DNA of 64,000 nucleotides, from the NCBI GenBank assembly GCA_050916095.1, contig CP050901.1, forward strand, positions 3,844,001 to 3,908,000, in the 5' to 3' direction. The notes beneath the pieces are model-generated. The model saw only the letters and a program-made list of their open reading frames with translations. It did no database searches and was not told where the DNA came from. Below are positions 38,404 to 47,303 of this stretch, in pieces; the first letter of the stretch is position 1, and the number at the start of each line of letters is the position of its first letter. This DNA comes from JANPCX01 sp050916095. GTDB taxonomy: Bacteria; Pseudomonadota; Gammaproteobacteria; Burkholderiales; Burkholderiaceae_C. The position numbers and the translations under genes were made by a program.

Positions 38404-39639
38404 CTAACGTTGCAGCGCCCCATCCACCACCTCCACCCAGTGTTTCACCGGTGTGGTGGTGCCGGTTTGCAAATGTTGGATGCAACCGATGTTGGCCGAG
38501 ACTATTGTCGCGGGCTCAAGGGCCGCCAAGTTGCCGAGTTTGCGGTCTCGCAGTTCGTAGGCGATTTTCGGCTGCAGAACCGAATAGGTTCCGGCGGAGC
38601 CACAACACAGATGGCTCTCGTTGGTGGCGATGCTGACTTGGAAGCCCAAGGCATTGAGGTGCTTTTCAACGCCACCGCGCAGTTGTTGACCGTGTTGCAA
38701 AGTGCAGGGCGGATGGAAAGCCAGTTGACGTTCTTGGATGGTGCCCAATTTGCCTTTTAACAAAGGTACGAGGTCAGGCAACAACTCGCTCAAGTCGCGG
38801 GTCAAATTGCTCACGCATTCGGCTTTGTCGGCATAGGCCGGGTCGTGGGCCAAGGCGTGTGCGTACTCTTTGACGGTGAGACCACAGCCCGAAGCATTCA
38901 TCACAATGGCCTCGACTTGACCGCTTGACACCAAGGGCCACCAAGCGTCAATGTTGCGGCGCATGTCGGCGACGCCCCCCTCATGGTCACCGAGATGAGC
39001 GCGAATGGCACCGCAGCAGCCGGCTTTGTCGGCCACGACCGTCTGGATGCCCGCAGCATCGAGCACGCGCGCTGTGGCACTGTTGATGTTGGGCATCATG
39101 GCGGGTTGCACGCAGCCGGCAAGCATCAACACTTTGCGCGCATGTTCACGGGAGGGCCACACATGGGCGTCGCTACTCGCCGGGGCGGGAACTTTGTTCT
39201 TAAGCGAACCGGGTAACAGCGGACGAACCAGTTGGCCCGCTTTCATCGCGGGCGCAAAAAGGGCCGAGGTGAGCCCTTCTTTGAGCAACCAGCGAACGAC
39301 GTTTTCACTGGCGGGGCGCTCCACTCGCTCGTCCACGATCTTGCGGCCAATCTCCACCAAGCTGCCATATTGCACGCCCGAAGGACAGGTGCTTTCGCAG
39401 TTGCGGCAGGTCAGGCAGCGGTCCAGGTGTTCTTGGGTTTTGCGGGTGACAGGCGCGCCCTCAAGCACCTGTTTCATCAAATAGATGCGGCCACGCGGCC
39501 CGTCCAACTCGTCGCCCAGCAGTTGGTAGGTGGGGCAGGTGGCGGTACAAAAGCCGCAGTGCACACATTTGCGAAGAATGCCCTCGGCGGCTTCACCGTC
39601 GCGTGTACCTTTGAACTCAGGGGACAAATTGGTTTGCAT
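38404..39639 (-). CDS. glcF: glycolate oxidase iron-sulfur subunit
   Basis: GlcF carries the Fe-S clusters of glycolate oxidase. The 411-aa protein has two ferredoxin-type motifs, CVHCGFCTATCPTYQ and CLTCRNCESTCPSGVQYG, and two CCG-type domains (LMLAGCVQPAMMPN, DKAGCCGAIRAHLGD, NASGCGLTVKEY, HLCCGSAGTYS). The length is normal. It is the last gene of glcDEF and starts 9 bp after glcE. Confidence 0.96.
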   Translation of the reverse strand: MQTNLSPEFKGTRDGEAAEGILRKCVHCGFCTATCPTYQLLGDELDGPRGRIYLMKQVLEGAPVTRKTQEHLDRCLTCRNCESTCPSGVQYGSLVEIGRKIVDERVERPASENVVRWLLKEGLTSALFAPAMKAGQLVRPLLPGSLKNKVPAPASSDAHVWPSREHARKVLMLAGCVQPAMMPNINSATARVLDAAGIQTVVADKAGCCGAIRAHLGDHEGGVADMRRNIDAWWPLVSSGQVEAIVMNASGCGLTVKEYAHALAHDPAYADKAECVSNLTRDLSELLPDLVPLLKGKLGTIQERQLAFHPPCTLQHGQQLRGGVEKHLNALGFQVSIATNESHLCCGSAGTYSVLQPKIAYELRDRKLGNLAALEPATIVSANIGCIQHLQTGTTTPVKHWVEVVDGALQR

Positions 39640-39648
39640 GGTTCGCGC

Positions 39649-40782
39649 TCAGAGGTCGGGGTACAGGCGTCCGGGGTTGAACACACCTGCGGGATCGAAT
39701 GATTTTTTCAACTCGCGATGGACCCGTGCCAGCGGCGCGGACAGGCAAGAGAACACACCTGCAGTTTTGTCGGCCGCACGGAACAGCACCGCATGGCCGC
39801 CCACTTTGGTGGCGGCTTCTCTCACGTGGAGGGGGGTCGCACTCACAAACGATTTTTCAATCAACAGCCAGCGCTGGGCTCCGCCCCATTCCACCAGCGT
39901 GGCACCGGGCAAAACGAGGGCCGGCGCGTTAGTGGGCAGCGACAAACGCCACAGACTTGCACCATCGGCGACGGCGGCTTGGGCGCGTGTGAAGTAGTCG
40001 TGGCTGTGGTCGCGTAAGCCGAGCCAAAATTTGTCGGCGGTGGTGTCATCTACCACCACACCACCCAGGCGCGCTGTGAGATCCGCTGCTGCCGACTGCA
40101 CCGCCGTCGCCGCACCACGCAAACGCAGCCACAACTGGCCACCGTACCAAGCACTTGCATTGATCGGCAAGGGCTCGCGCCCCCAGGCATTGACTTGGGC
40201 CAGCGCGGTTGCCTGGTCGAGTTCAAACCGCAAGGTGGAGGTGGCGGTGGCCACAGGCAAAACCTTAAGTGAGACTTCCAGAATCAGCCCCAGCGTGCCC
40301 AGGGAGCCCGCCATCAAACGCGAGACGTCGTAACCCGCCACATTCTTCATCACCTGGCCGCCAAAACTCAGCACCTCGCCGCGACCATTGAGCATCGTGA
40401 CGCCAAGCACATGGTCGCGCACACTGCCGACCGCAGCGCGTGAGGGGCCGGCCAGTCCGGCAGCGACCATGCCGCCAACAGTTCCTGCAGCGCCTGTAGC
40501 GCCAAAACGCGGCGGTTCAAAGGGCAGGCACTGGCCCTTCTCAGCGAGGATTGCTTCCAACTCCACCAGCGGCGTACCCGCTCGCACCGTCACCACGAGT
40601 TCGGTGGGTTCGTAGCTGGAGACGCCTCTTAAATCTAAGGTGCTGAGGCGCTCACCTTGTGGGGCCTCACCATAAAAATCCTTGCTGCCGTGGCCGCGGA
40701 TGCACAGCGGTGCCTGGCGGGACTGTGCGTCCAGGACGCGGTCGATGAGGTGTTTCAGTGCAGTGTCGTTCTCGGCGCTCAT
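39649..40782 (-). CDS. glcE: glycolate oxidase FAD-binding subunit
   Basis: The 377-aa GlcE protein has an FAD-binding type 4 domain: VRAGTPLVELEAILAEKGQ, GTVGGMVAAGLAGPSRAAVGSVRDHVLGVTMLNGRGE and GGQVMKNVAGYDVSRLMAGSLGTLGLI. It forms the glycolate oxidase complex with GlcD and GlcF, oxidising glycolate to glyoxylate. Its ATG at 40782 overlaps the glcD stop, indicating coupled translation. An upstream TTG at 40785 is less likely. Confidence 0.95.
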   Translation of the reverse strand: MSAENDTALKHLIDRVLDAQSRQAPLCIRGHGSKDFYGEAPQGERLSTLDLRGVSSYEPTELVVTVRAGTPLVELEAILAEKGQCLPFEPPRFGATGAAGTVGGMVAAGLAGPSRAAVGSVRDHVLGVTMLNGRGEVLSFGGQVMKNVAGYDVSRLMAGSLGTLGLILEVSLKVLPVATATSTLRFELDQATALAQVNAWGREPLPINASAWYGGQLWLRLRGAATAVQSAAADLTARLGGVVVDDTTADKFWLGLRDHSHDYFTRAQAAVADGASLWRLSLPTNAPALVLPGATLVEWGGAQRWLLIEKSFVSATPLHVREAATKVGGHAVLFRAADKTAGVFSCLSAPLARVHRELKKSFDPAGVFNPGRLYPDL

Positions 40783-42293
40783 CAAAACCTCGGCAACTCG
40801 GGAAACGGCAGCAGCCCTTTTCGCACATGCATCTTGCCGTATTCGGCGCAGCGCACGAGGCTGGGGATGACTTTGCCGGGGTTGAGCAATTCGGCAGGGT
40901 CAAAGGCCCGCTTCATGGCCAGCATTTGCTCCCGCTCGGCGGGTGAAAACTGCACGCACATCGACGAGAGTTTTTCCACACCTACGCCGTGCTCGCCCGT
41001 CACGGTGCCGCCCATGGCCACGCTGGTTTCCAGGATGTCGGCACCAAAGAGTTCGCAGCGGTGTAATTGGTCGGGGTCGTTGGCATCAAACAAAATCAAC
41101 GGGTGCAAATTGCCGTCGCCTGCATGGAAGACGTTGGCACAACGCAGGCCGTACTTCTTCTCCATGTCTTGAATGGCGAGCAAGATGTCCGCGAGGCGTT
41201 TGCGCGGAATGGTGGAGTCCATGCACATGTAGTCGGGGCTGATGCGGCCACTGGCAGGGAAGGCGTTTTTGCGGCCACTCCAAAACTTCAGGCGCTGGGC
41301 CTCGTTTTCACTCACGGTGATGGCGGTGGCACCGCTTTTTGTCAGCACCTGCACCATGCGGCCAATTTCTTCTTCCACTTCCTCCGGCGTGCCGTCGCTC
41401 TCGCACAGCAAGATGGCTTCTGCGCTGAGGTCGTAACCCGCGTGTACATAGTCCTCAACGGCGGCGGTCATGGGTTTGTCCATCATCTCCAGACCGGCGG
41501 GGATGATGCCAGCGGCAATCACTTGGGCCACCGCGTCACCGGCTTTGCGGATGTCGTCAAAACTGGCCATGATGCAGCGCGCCAACAGGGGCTTGGGCAC
41601 GAGTTTCACGGTGACTTCCAGAATGACCGCCAGCATGCCTTCGCTGCCCACCAAGACAGAGAGCAAATCCAGGCCGGCTGCGTCCAGGGCTTCGCTGCCG
41701 AACTCGATGGGTTCGCCCTGTACCGTGAAGCCGCGTACCCGCATCACGTTATGCAAGGTGAGGCCGTATTTCAAACAGTGCACGCCGCCTGAGTTTTCCG
41801 CCACATTGCCACCGATGGTGCAGGCGATCTGGCTGCTGGGATCGGGCGCGTAATACAAGCCGTGGGGTGCCGCCGCTTCGCTGATGGCCAGGTTGCGCAC
41901 GCCGCACTGCACCACCGCCGTGCGAGAAGTCGGATCCATCTTCAAAATTTTGTTGAACTTGGCCAGGCTCATCGTCACGCCCAGAGAGTGGGGCATGGCA
42001 CCGCCACTCAAGCCTGTACCTGCGCCACGCGCCACCACCGGCACATTCAACGTGTGGCAAGCCTTGAGCGTGGCCGCCACTTGGCTTTCAGTTTCCGGCA
42101 AGGCAACGACCAAGGGCAAGGCGCGGTAGGCCGTCAGGCCGTCGCATTCATAAGGGATGGTGTCCTCCTTTTGCCAAAGCAAAGCGTGGGCAGGAAGGAT
42201 GGCTGACAAAGCCGCGACCACCTCGGCTTGGCGCTGCACACGCAGTGCCTGCTCAGTGGGGTCCTTGGACGCCGGAATCAATGGGGCATTCAT
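40782..42293 (-). CDS. glcD: glycolate oxidase catalytic subunit
   Basis: The 503-aa GlcD is a FAD-linked oxidase with VVARGAGTGLSGGAMPHSLGVTMSL, DPSSQIACTIGGNVAENSGGVHCLKYGLT and LLSVLVGSEGMLAVI. The C-terminal block CVNVFHAGDGNLHP-like (ANVFHAGDGNLHPLILFD) and GEHGVGVEKL carry the substrate-site histidines. The start at 42293 has GGAGAC seven bases upstream, preferred to the ATG at 42305. It leads glcDEF. No glcC regulator is adjacent. Confidence 0.96.
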   Translation of the reverse strand: MNAPLIPASKDPTEQALRVQRQAEVVAALSAILPAHALLWQKEDTIPYECDGLTAYRALPLVVALPETESQVAATLKACHTLNVPVVARGAGTGLSGGAMPHSLGVTMSLAKFNKILKMDPTSRTAVVQCGVRNLAISEAAAPHGLYYAPDPSSQIACTIGGNVAENSGGVHCLKYGLTLHNVMRVRGFTVQGEPIEFGSEALDAAGLDLLSVLVGSEGMLAVILEVTVKLVPKPLLARCIMASFDDIRKAGDAVAQVIAAGIIPAGLEMMDKPMTAAVEDYVHAGYDLSAEAILLCESDGTPEEVEEEIGRMVQVLTKSGATAITVSENEAQRLKFWSGRKNAFPASGRISPDYMCMDSTIPRKRLADILLAIQDMEKKYGLRCANVFHAGDGNLHPLILFDANDPDQLHRCELFGADILETSVAMGGTVTGEHGVGVEKLSSMCVQFSPAEREQMLAMKRAFDPAELLNPGKVIPSLVRCAEYGKMHVRKGLLPFPELPRF

Positions 42294-42730
42294 CTTTGTC
42301 TCCATCTGAGTGGCTTTGGGTTCGAAAGGAAGTTTCTCGCCGCCAAATCATGTTTCGGTGAGCGTACCGCAGTCTCGATGCCCCGGATGATGGAAATGCA
42401 TACCCGGCGGTCCAAGGTGCTGCACTTGGATCAGTGCTAATTGGTGACCAGCCTGGAGGCCGCCTGTCGTCGCCAAGTTGGTCACTCAAAAAAGCGGGCC
42501 TTGGCTGCGGACTTCTCCACCGCCCAGCCCGCGCTGCCACGCAGTTTCACAGCGGGAGCCTCATTGTTAAAAACATATTACAAAACAATGACTTGGGGAG
42601 AAATATAGATTGGCAGATTGGTTGAATCCAACGCGACCAGAACTTATGAGAGGGGCGCGTGATGAAGAAAGAATTTTCGTTGTCACGAATTTGTCAAATT
42701 AAATAAATCGCTAACCTGCAATCCATAAAC
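42294..42730. other. divergent upstream region of glcD and the 514-aa gene
   Basis: About 440 bases without a credible gene, separating the divergent glcD and 42731 genes. It contains a short palindrome TTGGTGACCA (about 42440-42450) that loosely recalls GntR-type sites. The last 160 bases are clearly AT-rich compared with the rest of the window and must hold the promoter of the 514-aa gene. Confidence 0.5.
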
Positions 42731-44275
42731 ATGAGCGCCTCAGTTACCTTCAACCGCAGCAACAGCATTGCTTCTGCCAACCAATACAGCAGCGCCGATG
42801 TCAACCAAGCCTTCAACACCATCAAGCGTGCATTTGATCGAGGCACCGTGTGGAACAGCGATCTCAAGCAGATATCGCAAGAAGTACAAAAACTCTCCAA
42901 ATCGGAGCGGGCCTCCTTGATCAATGAATTGGCCAATGCACAGCGGGGTGGTCAATCGCTGCTTCAGCGCTGGTTGGGTGAGGTGACGTCTGACGGGATC
43001 GGCCCGTACAGCGGCTTGTCACCCAAAGAACGCAAGGCACTCATGAACGATTTGGTGGCCGCAGGCAATGCCGCAGCACCAGCGCAGAACCGCAACAACT
43101 TAGCGCGCTTGCTGGATGCATTCAAAAGCCACAACGATCGTCCAATCGGCTCTGAGCCGTATCAGAAGGAGTTTGCCAGCGCAGTCGCCTACAGCGGGAA
43201 CACGTCCGTCGTGGACAACTTCATCGATGCACTAATTCCCCGTGCAGCCAAAGGCGACGAAGCCGCAGCAATGGCAATTGCCAGGCAAATTGGTGCAATG
43301 CAGTCCACCCAACAGATCCATGACGCCATGGCCAAGCTGGACAGGCGCACCACGGACCAAGTGGTGAAGGCCTCGGTAGAACTTCAACTGCACAAGGCTC
43401 ATGCCGACGGCGCTGCCTTTGCCAGCGTGTCCATCGCAACTTCCGACGCATCGGCCTACACCAAGCTCGCGGCAGCCGTGGCCAAGACAGGCAATGTGCG
43501 GGAAAAAGCATCATTCATCGCGGCGTCGGGCTTGGCTTTGAAAGATGCGTTCAACTCACCTGCCGCCAGTGGACAAAGAGACGCCAAAACCATCGCTGAC
43601 GGCATGGCCAAAGTCATGGGCTTGACCCAAGATGCAAAGGGCAAAACAGTGGTGGGTACGGACACAGCACGCATCATTGAAAACACCTTGCTGCAAGAAG
43701 GTGGCGGTGGTGCGTCGAGCGGGCTGGAGGCGATAAAAAACTACACCAAAGCCCAGCTCCAAAGCGGTGGAAAAGAAGTGGTTCTGGGCATGATCGGAGC
43801 CATGCTCGGCGGCGCTGAATTGAAGCCTGGCCAGAATGCAGAACAAGCCAGCTTGGCCCGATTTGAGTCCCAATCGCAGCGCGGCGGCAAGCCTGGCCAC
43901 CACAACGCCCATGCGCTTGGCCTTTTGGTCGGTGCAGTTCAAAGCGGGATCAGCGCCATCACGGCTGACAGAGACAAACAATTGGCCTACACCTCGTTGC
44001 TTTTCACAGGCTCGGCTGACTTCACGAAAGAGAACGTCAATGAGTTCAAGGTCGGAGACAAGTTCAGCAACAGCCTGATAACGGCAGTGCTCAAGCCCTT
44101 GGTCAACTTCGCGCTTTTGGAGCTGAGAGTTCAAGGCGCGAGTTCAGACAAAAAACTCAGTCAGCTGTTTGAAAAAGCAGCGGTCCCTCGTCAACCCAAC
44201 GGCGTGCGCTCGCAGAATGAGGGCGCCTTGAATGCTTTCACGACGGGGCTGGTTCGAGCCCGCTCCCTCAGTTGA
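42731..44275 (+). CDS. 514-aa helical protein of unknown function
   Basis: The protein has no signal peptide and no membrane segment apart from a glycine-rich hydrophobic stretch (VVLGMIGAMLGGAEL, about residues 355-370). It is rich in Ala, Ser, Asn, Gln and Lys and appears almost wholly alpha-helical. Weakly repeated helical units such as SKSERASLINELANAQRGG and SPKERKALMNDLVAAGNAA are seen in the first 130 residues. The N-terminus (MSASVTFNRSNSIASANQY) is Ser/Asn-rich, as in many proteins exported by specialised secretion, but no secretion genes are nearby. No family is recognised. The AT-rich upstream region and isolated position suggest recent acquisition. Confidence 0.75.
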   Translation: MSASVTFNRSNSIASANQYSSADVNQAFNTIKRAFDRGTVWNSDLKQISQEVQKLSKSERASLINELANAQRGGQSLLQRWLGEVTSDGIGPYSGLSPKERKALMNDLVAAGNAAAPAQNRNNLARLLDAFKSHNDRPIGSEPYQKEFASAVAYSGNTSVVDNFIDALIPRAAKGDEAAAMAIARQIGAMQSTQQIHDAMAKLDRRTTDQVVKASVELQLHKAHADGAAFASVSIATSDASAYTKLAAAVAKTGNVREKASFIAASGLALKDAFNSPAASGQRDAKTIADGMAKVMGLTQDAKGKTVVGTDTARIIENTLLQEGGGGASSGLEAIKNYTKAQLQSGGKEVVLGMIGAMLGGAELKPGQNAEQASLARFESQSQRGGKPGHHNAHALGLLVGAVQSGISAITADRDKQLAYTSLLFTGSADFTKENVNEFKVGDKFSNSLITAVLKPLVNFALLELRVQGASSDKKLSQLFEKAAVPRQPNGVRSQNEGALNAFTTGLVRARSLS

Positions 44276-44838
44276 CTGGGTGCCACCGAGGAATCACACC
44301 GTGGCGGCGCTTGACGTCAGCCATTTCAACCTGGACCCGCATGTCTCACCAGGTTGATTTGCTGCGCACCGGAACAGCGAATGAGTGCTTGCTTGGATGG
44401 CTTCGCGTACCGCGTCCAGTGGGTATCGAGCATCCTTAAGGATGCTCTGCATAACTCCTTGCGGACTGTGGCAGCACGGAGTCGGGCGGTCTACGGCGTT
44501 GCTTTTCTTGCCAATAGCCCAAGCTATTGGCCGCAAAAAGCGCCTTGTAGCCCATCCCGATCCGCACTGCCACAGCCTCGCAAGAGTTATGCAGAGCATC
44601 CTTAAGCTCCCATGCGAGGGCAACTGGCCGACGGGATAGAACCTCAATACCTCGCCAAGGCTTCTGTTCGAAAGAGCGGCCCTTGGCTGCGGCCGTCTTG
44701 ACCACACCGGCACCGACGCAGGGGCGCGTCCTTGGGGAAACATGCAGGCGAGAAGTTTAGGGTGTTCCCTCCAGGCTGGCTGCATATAGTCGCCCCAGTT
44801 GTGCTCCCGTTCACCCCCTATCGCAAAGGACTTTCACC
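44276..44838. other. gene-free region holding palindromic element C
   Basis: About 560 bases without a gene between the 514-aa gene and the phasin. The centre is the palindromic element 44435-44606. The 100 bases before the phasin start should contain its promoter; no clear boxes were chosen. Confidence 0.6.
44435..44606. mobile_element. MITE-like palindromic element C
   Basis: A 172-bp palindrome begins and ends with CTTAAG. The left arm CTTAAGGATGCTCTGCATAA and the right arm match over about 40 bp with few differences (both continue CTC...TTGCG...CTGTGGCAG). The centre is the hairpin GCCAATAGC / GCTATTGGC. On either side lie GGCGTTGC and GCGCCTTG boxes, the same boxes that flank the central hairpin of elements A1 and A2. 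It has no transposase gene. No clear target duplication was recognised. Confidence 0.8.
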
Positions 44839-45384
44839 ATGGTCAAAAAACTCAAACAAATGGCAGACAAACAAGCCGCCAGCAGCAAATCCGGTTTTGA
44901 CAGCGCCCTGGCAGGAGCCGTCAAAGAATCAGCCCAACAAATTTGGCTGGCTGGCATGGGCGCTTTCGCCAAGGCTCAGGCCGAAGGCGGCAAGGTGTTT
45001 GAAACCTTGGTGAAAGAAGGTGTGTCCTTGCAGCGCAAGACACAGTCTGTGGCCGAGGGCAAAATTTCCGAGGTCACCAGCAAGGTGTCCAACATGGCCA
45101 GCATGGCCGGTGAGGTGGGTGCCAAAGCAGGCCAGCAGTGGGACAAGCTGGAATCGATTTTTGAAGAACGTGTGGCGCGCTCGCTGAACAAACTGGGCGT
45201 GCCCTCGGCCAAAGACGTGAATGTGCTGATCGCGCGCATTGACGCGTTGAGCAAACAGGTGGCGCTGTTGTCCAAGGCAAAACCTGCCGCAGCAACTAAA
45301 TCCGCTGCAAAAACCACAACCAAAACCGTCGCAAAAAAAGCGGCTAAACCCGCAGCCAAGAAGACCGCTCGTAAGGCTGCCTGA
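44839..45384 (+). CDS. phasin-family polyhydroxyalkanoate granule protein (PhaF-like)
   Basis: The 181-aa protein has the phasin pattern AVKESAQQIWLAGMGAFAKAQAEGGKVFETLVKEG in its first half and an amphipathic helical middle. A C-terminal tail of alternating Ala, Lys and Thr (about residues 148-181) resembles histone H1, as in PhaF. Phasins coat storage granules; the basic tail can bind DNA and help distribute granules at division. The patatin-like gene follows after 5 bp, which suggests one operon. Confidence 0.88.
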   Translation: MVKKLKQMADKQAASSKSGFDSALAGAVKESAQQIWLAGMGAFAKAQAEGGKVFETLVKEGVSLQRKTQSVAEGKISEVTSKVSNMASMAGEVGAKAGQQWDKLESIFEERVARSLNKLGVPSAKDVNVLIARIDALSKQVALLSKAKPAAATKSAAKTTTKTVAKKAAKPAAKKTARKAA

Positions 45385-45389
45385 AGCCG

Positions 45390-46736
45390 ATGGCAGCCAG
45401 GGCCCGCAAAAAACCGTCCGCCACACCCCGCATCGGCCTGGCCTTAGCGGGTGGCGGGCCGCTGGGCGCCATCTATGAAATAGGTGCCATGTGCGCCTTG
45501 GACGATGCCTTACAAAGCATCGATTTCAACGACCTGCAAGGGTATGTCGGCGTTTCATCGGGGGGGTTCATCGCCTCCGGTTTGGCCAACGGCTTGAGCC
45601 CGCGCGAGTTATGTGATGCCTTCATTGAAAATGTGGGGCCTTCACACGATGTGTTTGAGCCGTCGTTGCTGTTGCAACCCGCCTGGTTAGAAATCATGCA
45701 ACGTTTGGCCCAACTGCCGATGTTGATGGGCCAGGCTTGGTTTGAATACCTGGCTTCGGGCGGATCGATTGCCACCGGTTTTGAGCGCGTCGCGCGCGCC
45801 CTGCCCACGGGTTTGTTTTCGAACGACGCGATAGACACGCAGTTGCGACGCTTGTTCTCCATGCCCGGTCGCAGCAACGACTTCCGCGAGCTCAAGCGGC
45901 AGTTGGTGGTGGTAGCCACCGATCTGGACACCAGCGAGAGTGTTCCCTTTGGCCTGCCGGGCTGGGAAGCGGTGCCGATTTCCAAGGCCATTCAAGCCAG
46001 CGCCGCCTTGCCTGGCCTGTACCCACCGGTTGAAATCAATGGCCACCACTATGTGGATGGTGTGCTCAAGAAGACGCTGCATGCGTCGGTGCTGCTGGAG
46101 CAAGGCTTGGACCTGCTCATTTGTCTGAATCCTTTGGTTCCTTATGACGCAAGCGCGGACGCAAGTGCAGACTCAAGTGCACACGCATGCACAGACTCGA
46201 ACCTGCCCCCCCCACACCACCTGCATTCCAAACGGCGCGGACGCATCCCGAAACTCGTGGAAGCAGGTTTGCCTGTGGTGCTGTCACAAACTTTCCGCAC
46301 CTTGGTGCATTCGCGTTTGGACATAGGCCTCAAAGGTTATGAACAAAGCTATCCCGACACCACCATCGTCTTGTTCGAGCCAGACCACCGCGACCCCCAA
46401 CTTTTTTTGGCCAACACCTTCAGCTACACGCAGCGCCGCGAGTTGGCCGAACATGCTTACCAGCAAACCCGTCAGCAGTTGCGCCAGCGCCGTTCCACCC
46501 TGGCACCCCTGCTGGCCCAGCATGGTGTGGCATTAGACGCAGACGTACTGGACGACCCGCACCGCTACTTGCTGGAAAAAAGGCGCAAACCGCGTCCGTT
46601 TCAAATCAAGGCCAAGGGAACTTCGCTGCGCGTCGGTGCCGCCGTGAAACAGTTGGAGGCGGTGCTGGGCGACTTGGAGGCCGCACTGCCAGTGGCCTCA
46701 CGGCCAGCATCCAAACCCACAAAAATCAAGGGTTGA
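45390..46736 (+). CDS. patatin-like phospholipase
   Basis: The 448-aa cytoplasmic protein has the patatin oxyanion motif LALAGGGPLGAIYEIGAMCAL, the nucleophile elbow GVSSGGFIASG and the catalytic aspartate in YVDGVLKKTLHASV. A variable D/S/A repeat (DASADASADSSA, about residues 253-264) interrupts the C-terminal part. Patatin-like enzymes hydrolyse lipids. Given the adjacent phasin gene, it may act on granule-surface phospholipids or storage polyester, which is an inference. The 3' end overlaps the convergent YqaA-type gene by 11 bp. Confidence 0.9.
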   Translation: MAARARKKPSATPRIGLALAGGGPLGAIYEIGAMCALDDALQSIDFNDLQGYVGVSSGGFIASGLANGLSPRELCDAFIENVGPSHDVFEPSLLLQPAWLEIMQRLAQLPMLMGQAWFEYLASGGSIATGFERVARALPTGLFSNDAIDTQLRRLFSMPGRSNDFRELKRQLVVVATDLDTSESVPFGLPGWEAVPISKAIQASAALPGLYPPVEINGHHYVDGVLKKTLHASVLLEQGLDLLICLNPLVPYDASADASADSSAHACTDSNLPPPHHLHSKRRGRIPKLVEAGLPVVLSQTFRTLVHSRLDIGLKGYEQSYPDTTIVLFEPDHRDPQLFLANTFSYTQRRELAEHAYQQTRQQLRQRRSTLAPLLAQHGVALDADVLDDPHRYLLEKRRKPRPFQIKAKGTSLRVGAAVKQLEAVLGDLEAALPVASRPASKPTKIKG

Positions 46737-47220
46737 ATTGCCCGGGGAACACCCACAGCAGCGCAGCAGTCATGGTGACATAACGCAGAAATTTGCCGAT
46801 GGCCATGTAGAGCACACATGGCCAAAACGGCAACCGCAGCCAACCCGCCAGTGCACACAGTGGGTCACCCACCACAGGCAACCAGGACAACAAACACGCC
46901 TTGGGACCAAACCGCTGCAACCAGGCCAGCGCCCGGTGTTCAGCGGTTTTTCCGGTGGTGCGCTCATAAACCTTCTCCGCCCCCAGCCCCATCCACCAGC
47001 TCACCGCACCACCCAAAGTATTGCCTGCCGTGGCCACCAAAATGGCCGGCCAAAACAGCTCGGGGTTGAGTTTGATCAGACCAAACACCGCAGGCTCTGA
47101 GCCCATCGGCAACAAGGTGGCCGAAATAAAAGCCACCACGAACACGGTGGACAAACCAAATTGCGGTAAAGCCAGAGCAGCCAGCAGCGCGGCAAGAGTA
47201 GATTCGATCCAAGCAGTCAT
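46726..47220 (-). CDS. YqaA-family inner membrane protein (DedA/VTT-like)
   Basis: The 164-aa protein has four or so membrane segments and the VTT-domain pattern: FISATLLPMGSEPAVFGLI, ATAGNTLGGAVSWWMGLGAEKV, FGPKACLLSWLPVVGDPLCALAGWLRLPFWPC and IGKFLRYVTMTAA. DedA-type proteins act in membrane lipid transport or homeostasis. It is convergent with the patatin gene and divergent from dusB. Confidence 0.88.
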   Translation of the reverse strand: MTAWIESTLAALLAALALPQFGLSTVFVVAFISATLLPMGSEPAVFGLIKLNPELFWPAILVATAGNTLGGAVSWWMGLGAEKVYERTTGKTAEHRALAWLQRFGPKACLLSWLPVVGDPLCALAGWLRLPFWPCVLYMAIGKFLRYVTMTAALLWVFPGQFNP

Positions 47221-47303
47221 GCGCCCGATTATGGGTGGCCCCTGTGACCCGACACCGCTATACTCCTGCCTCCTTTTTAGGCAACCCCCTCCCCCCGCTT
47301 GTC

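Noticed and set aside
42430..42460. GntR/FadR-type operator for glcDEF
   Set aside because: TTGGTGACCA has a one-base centre, whereas FadR-type sites need about three, and no glcC-like regulator is nearby.
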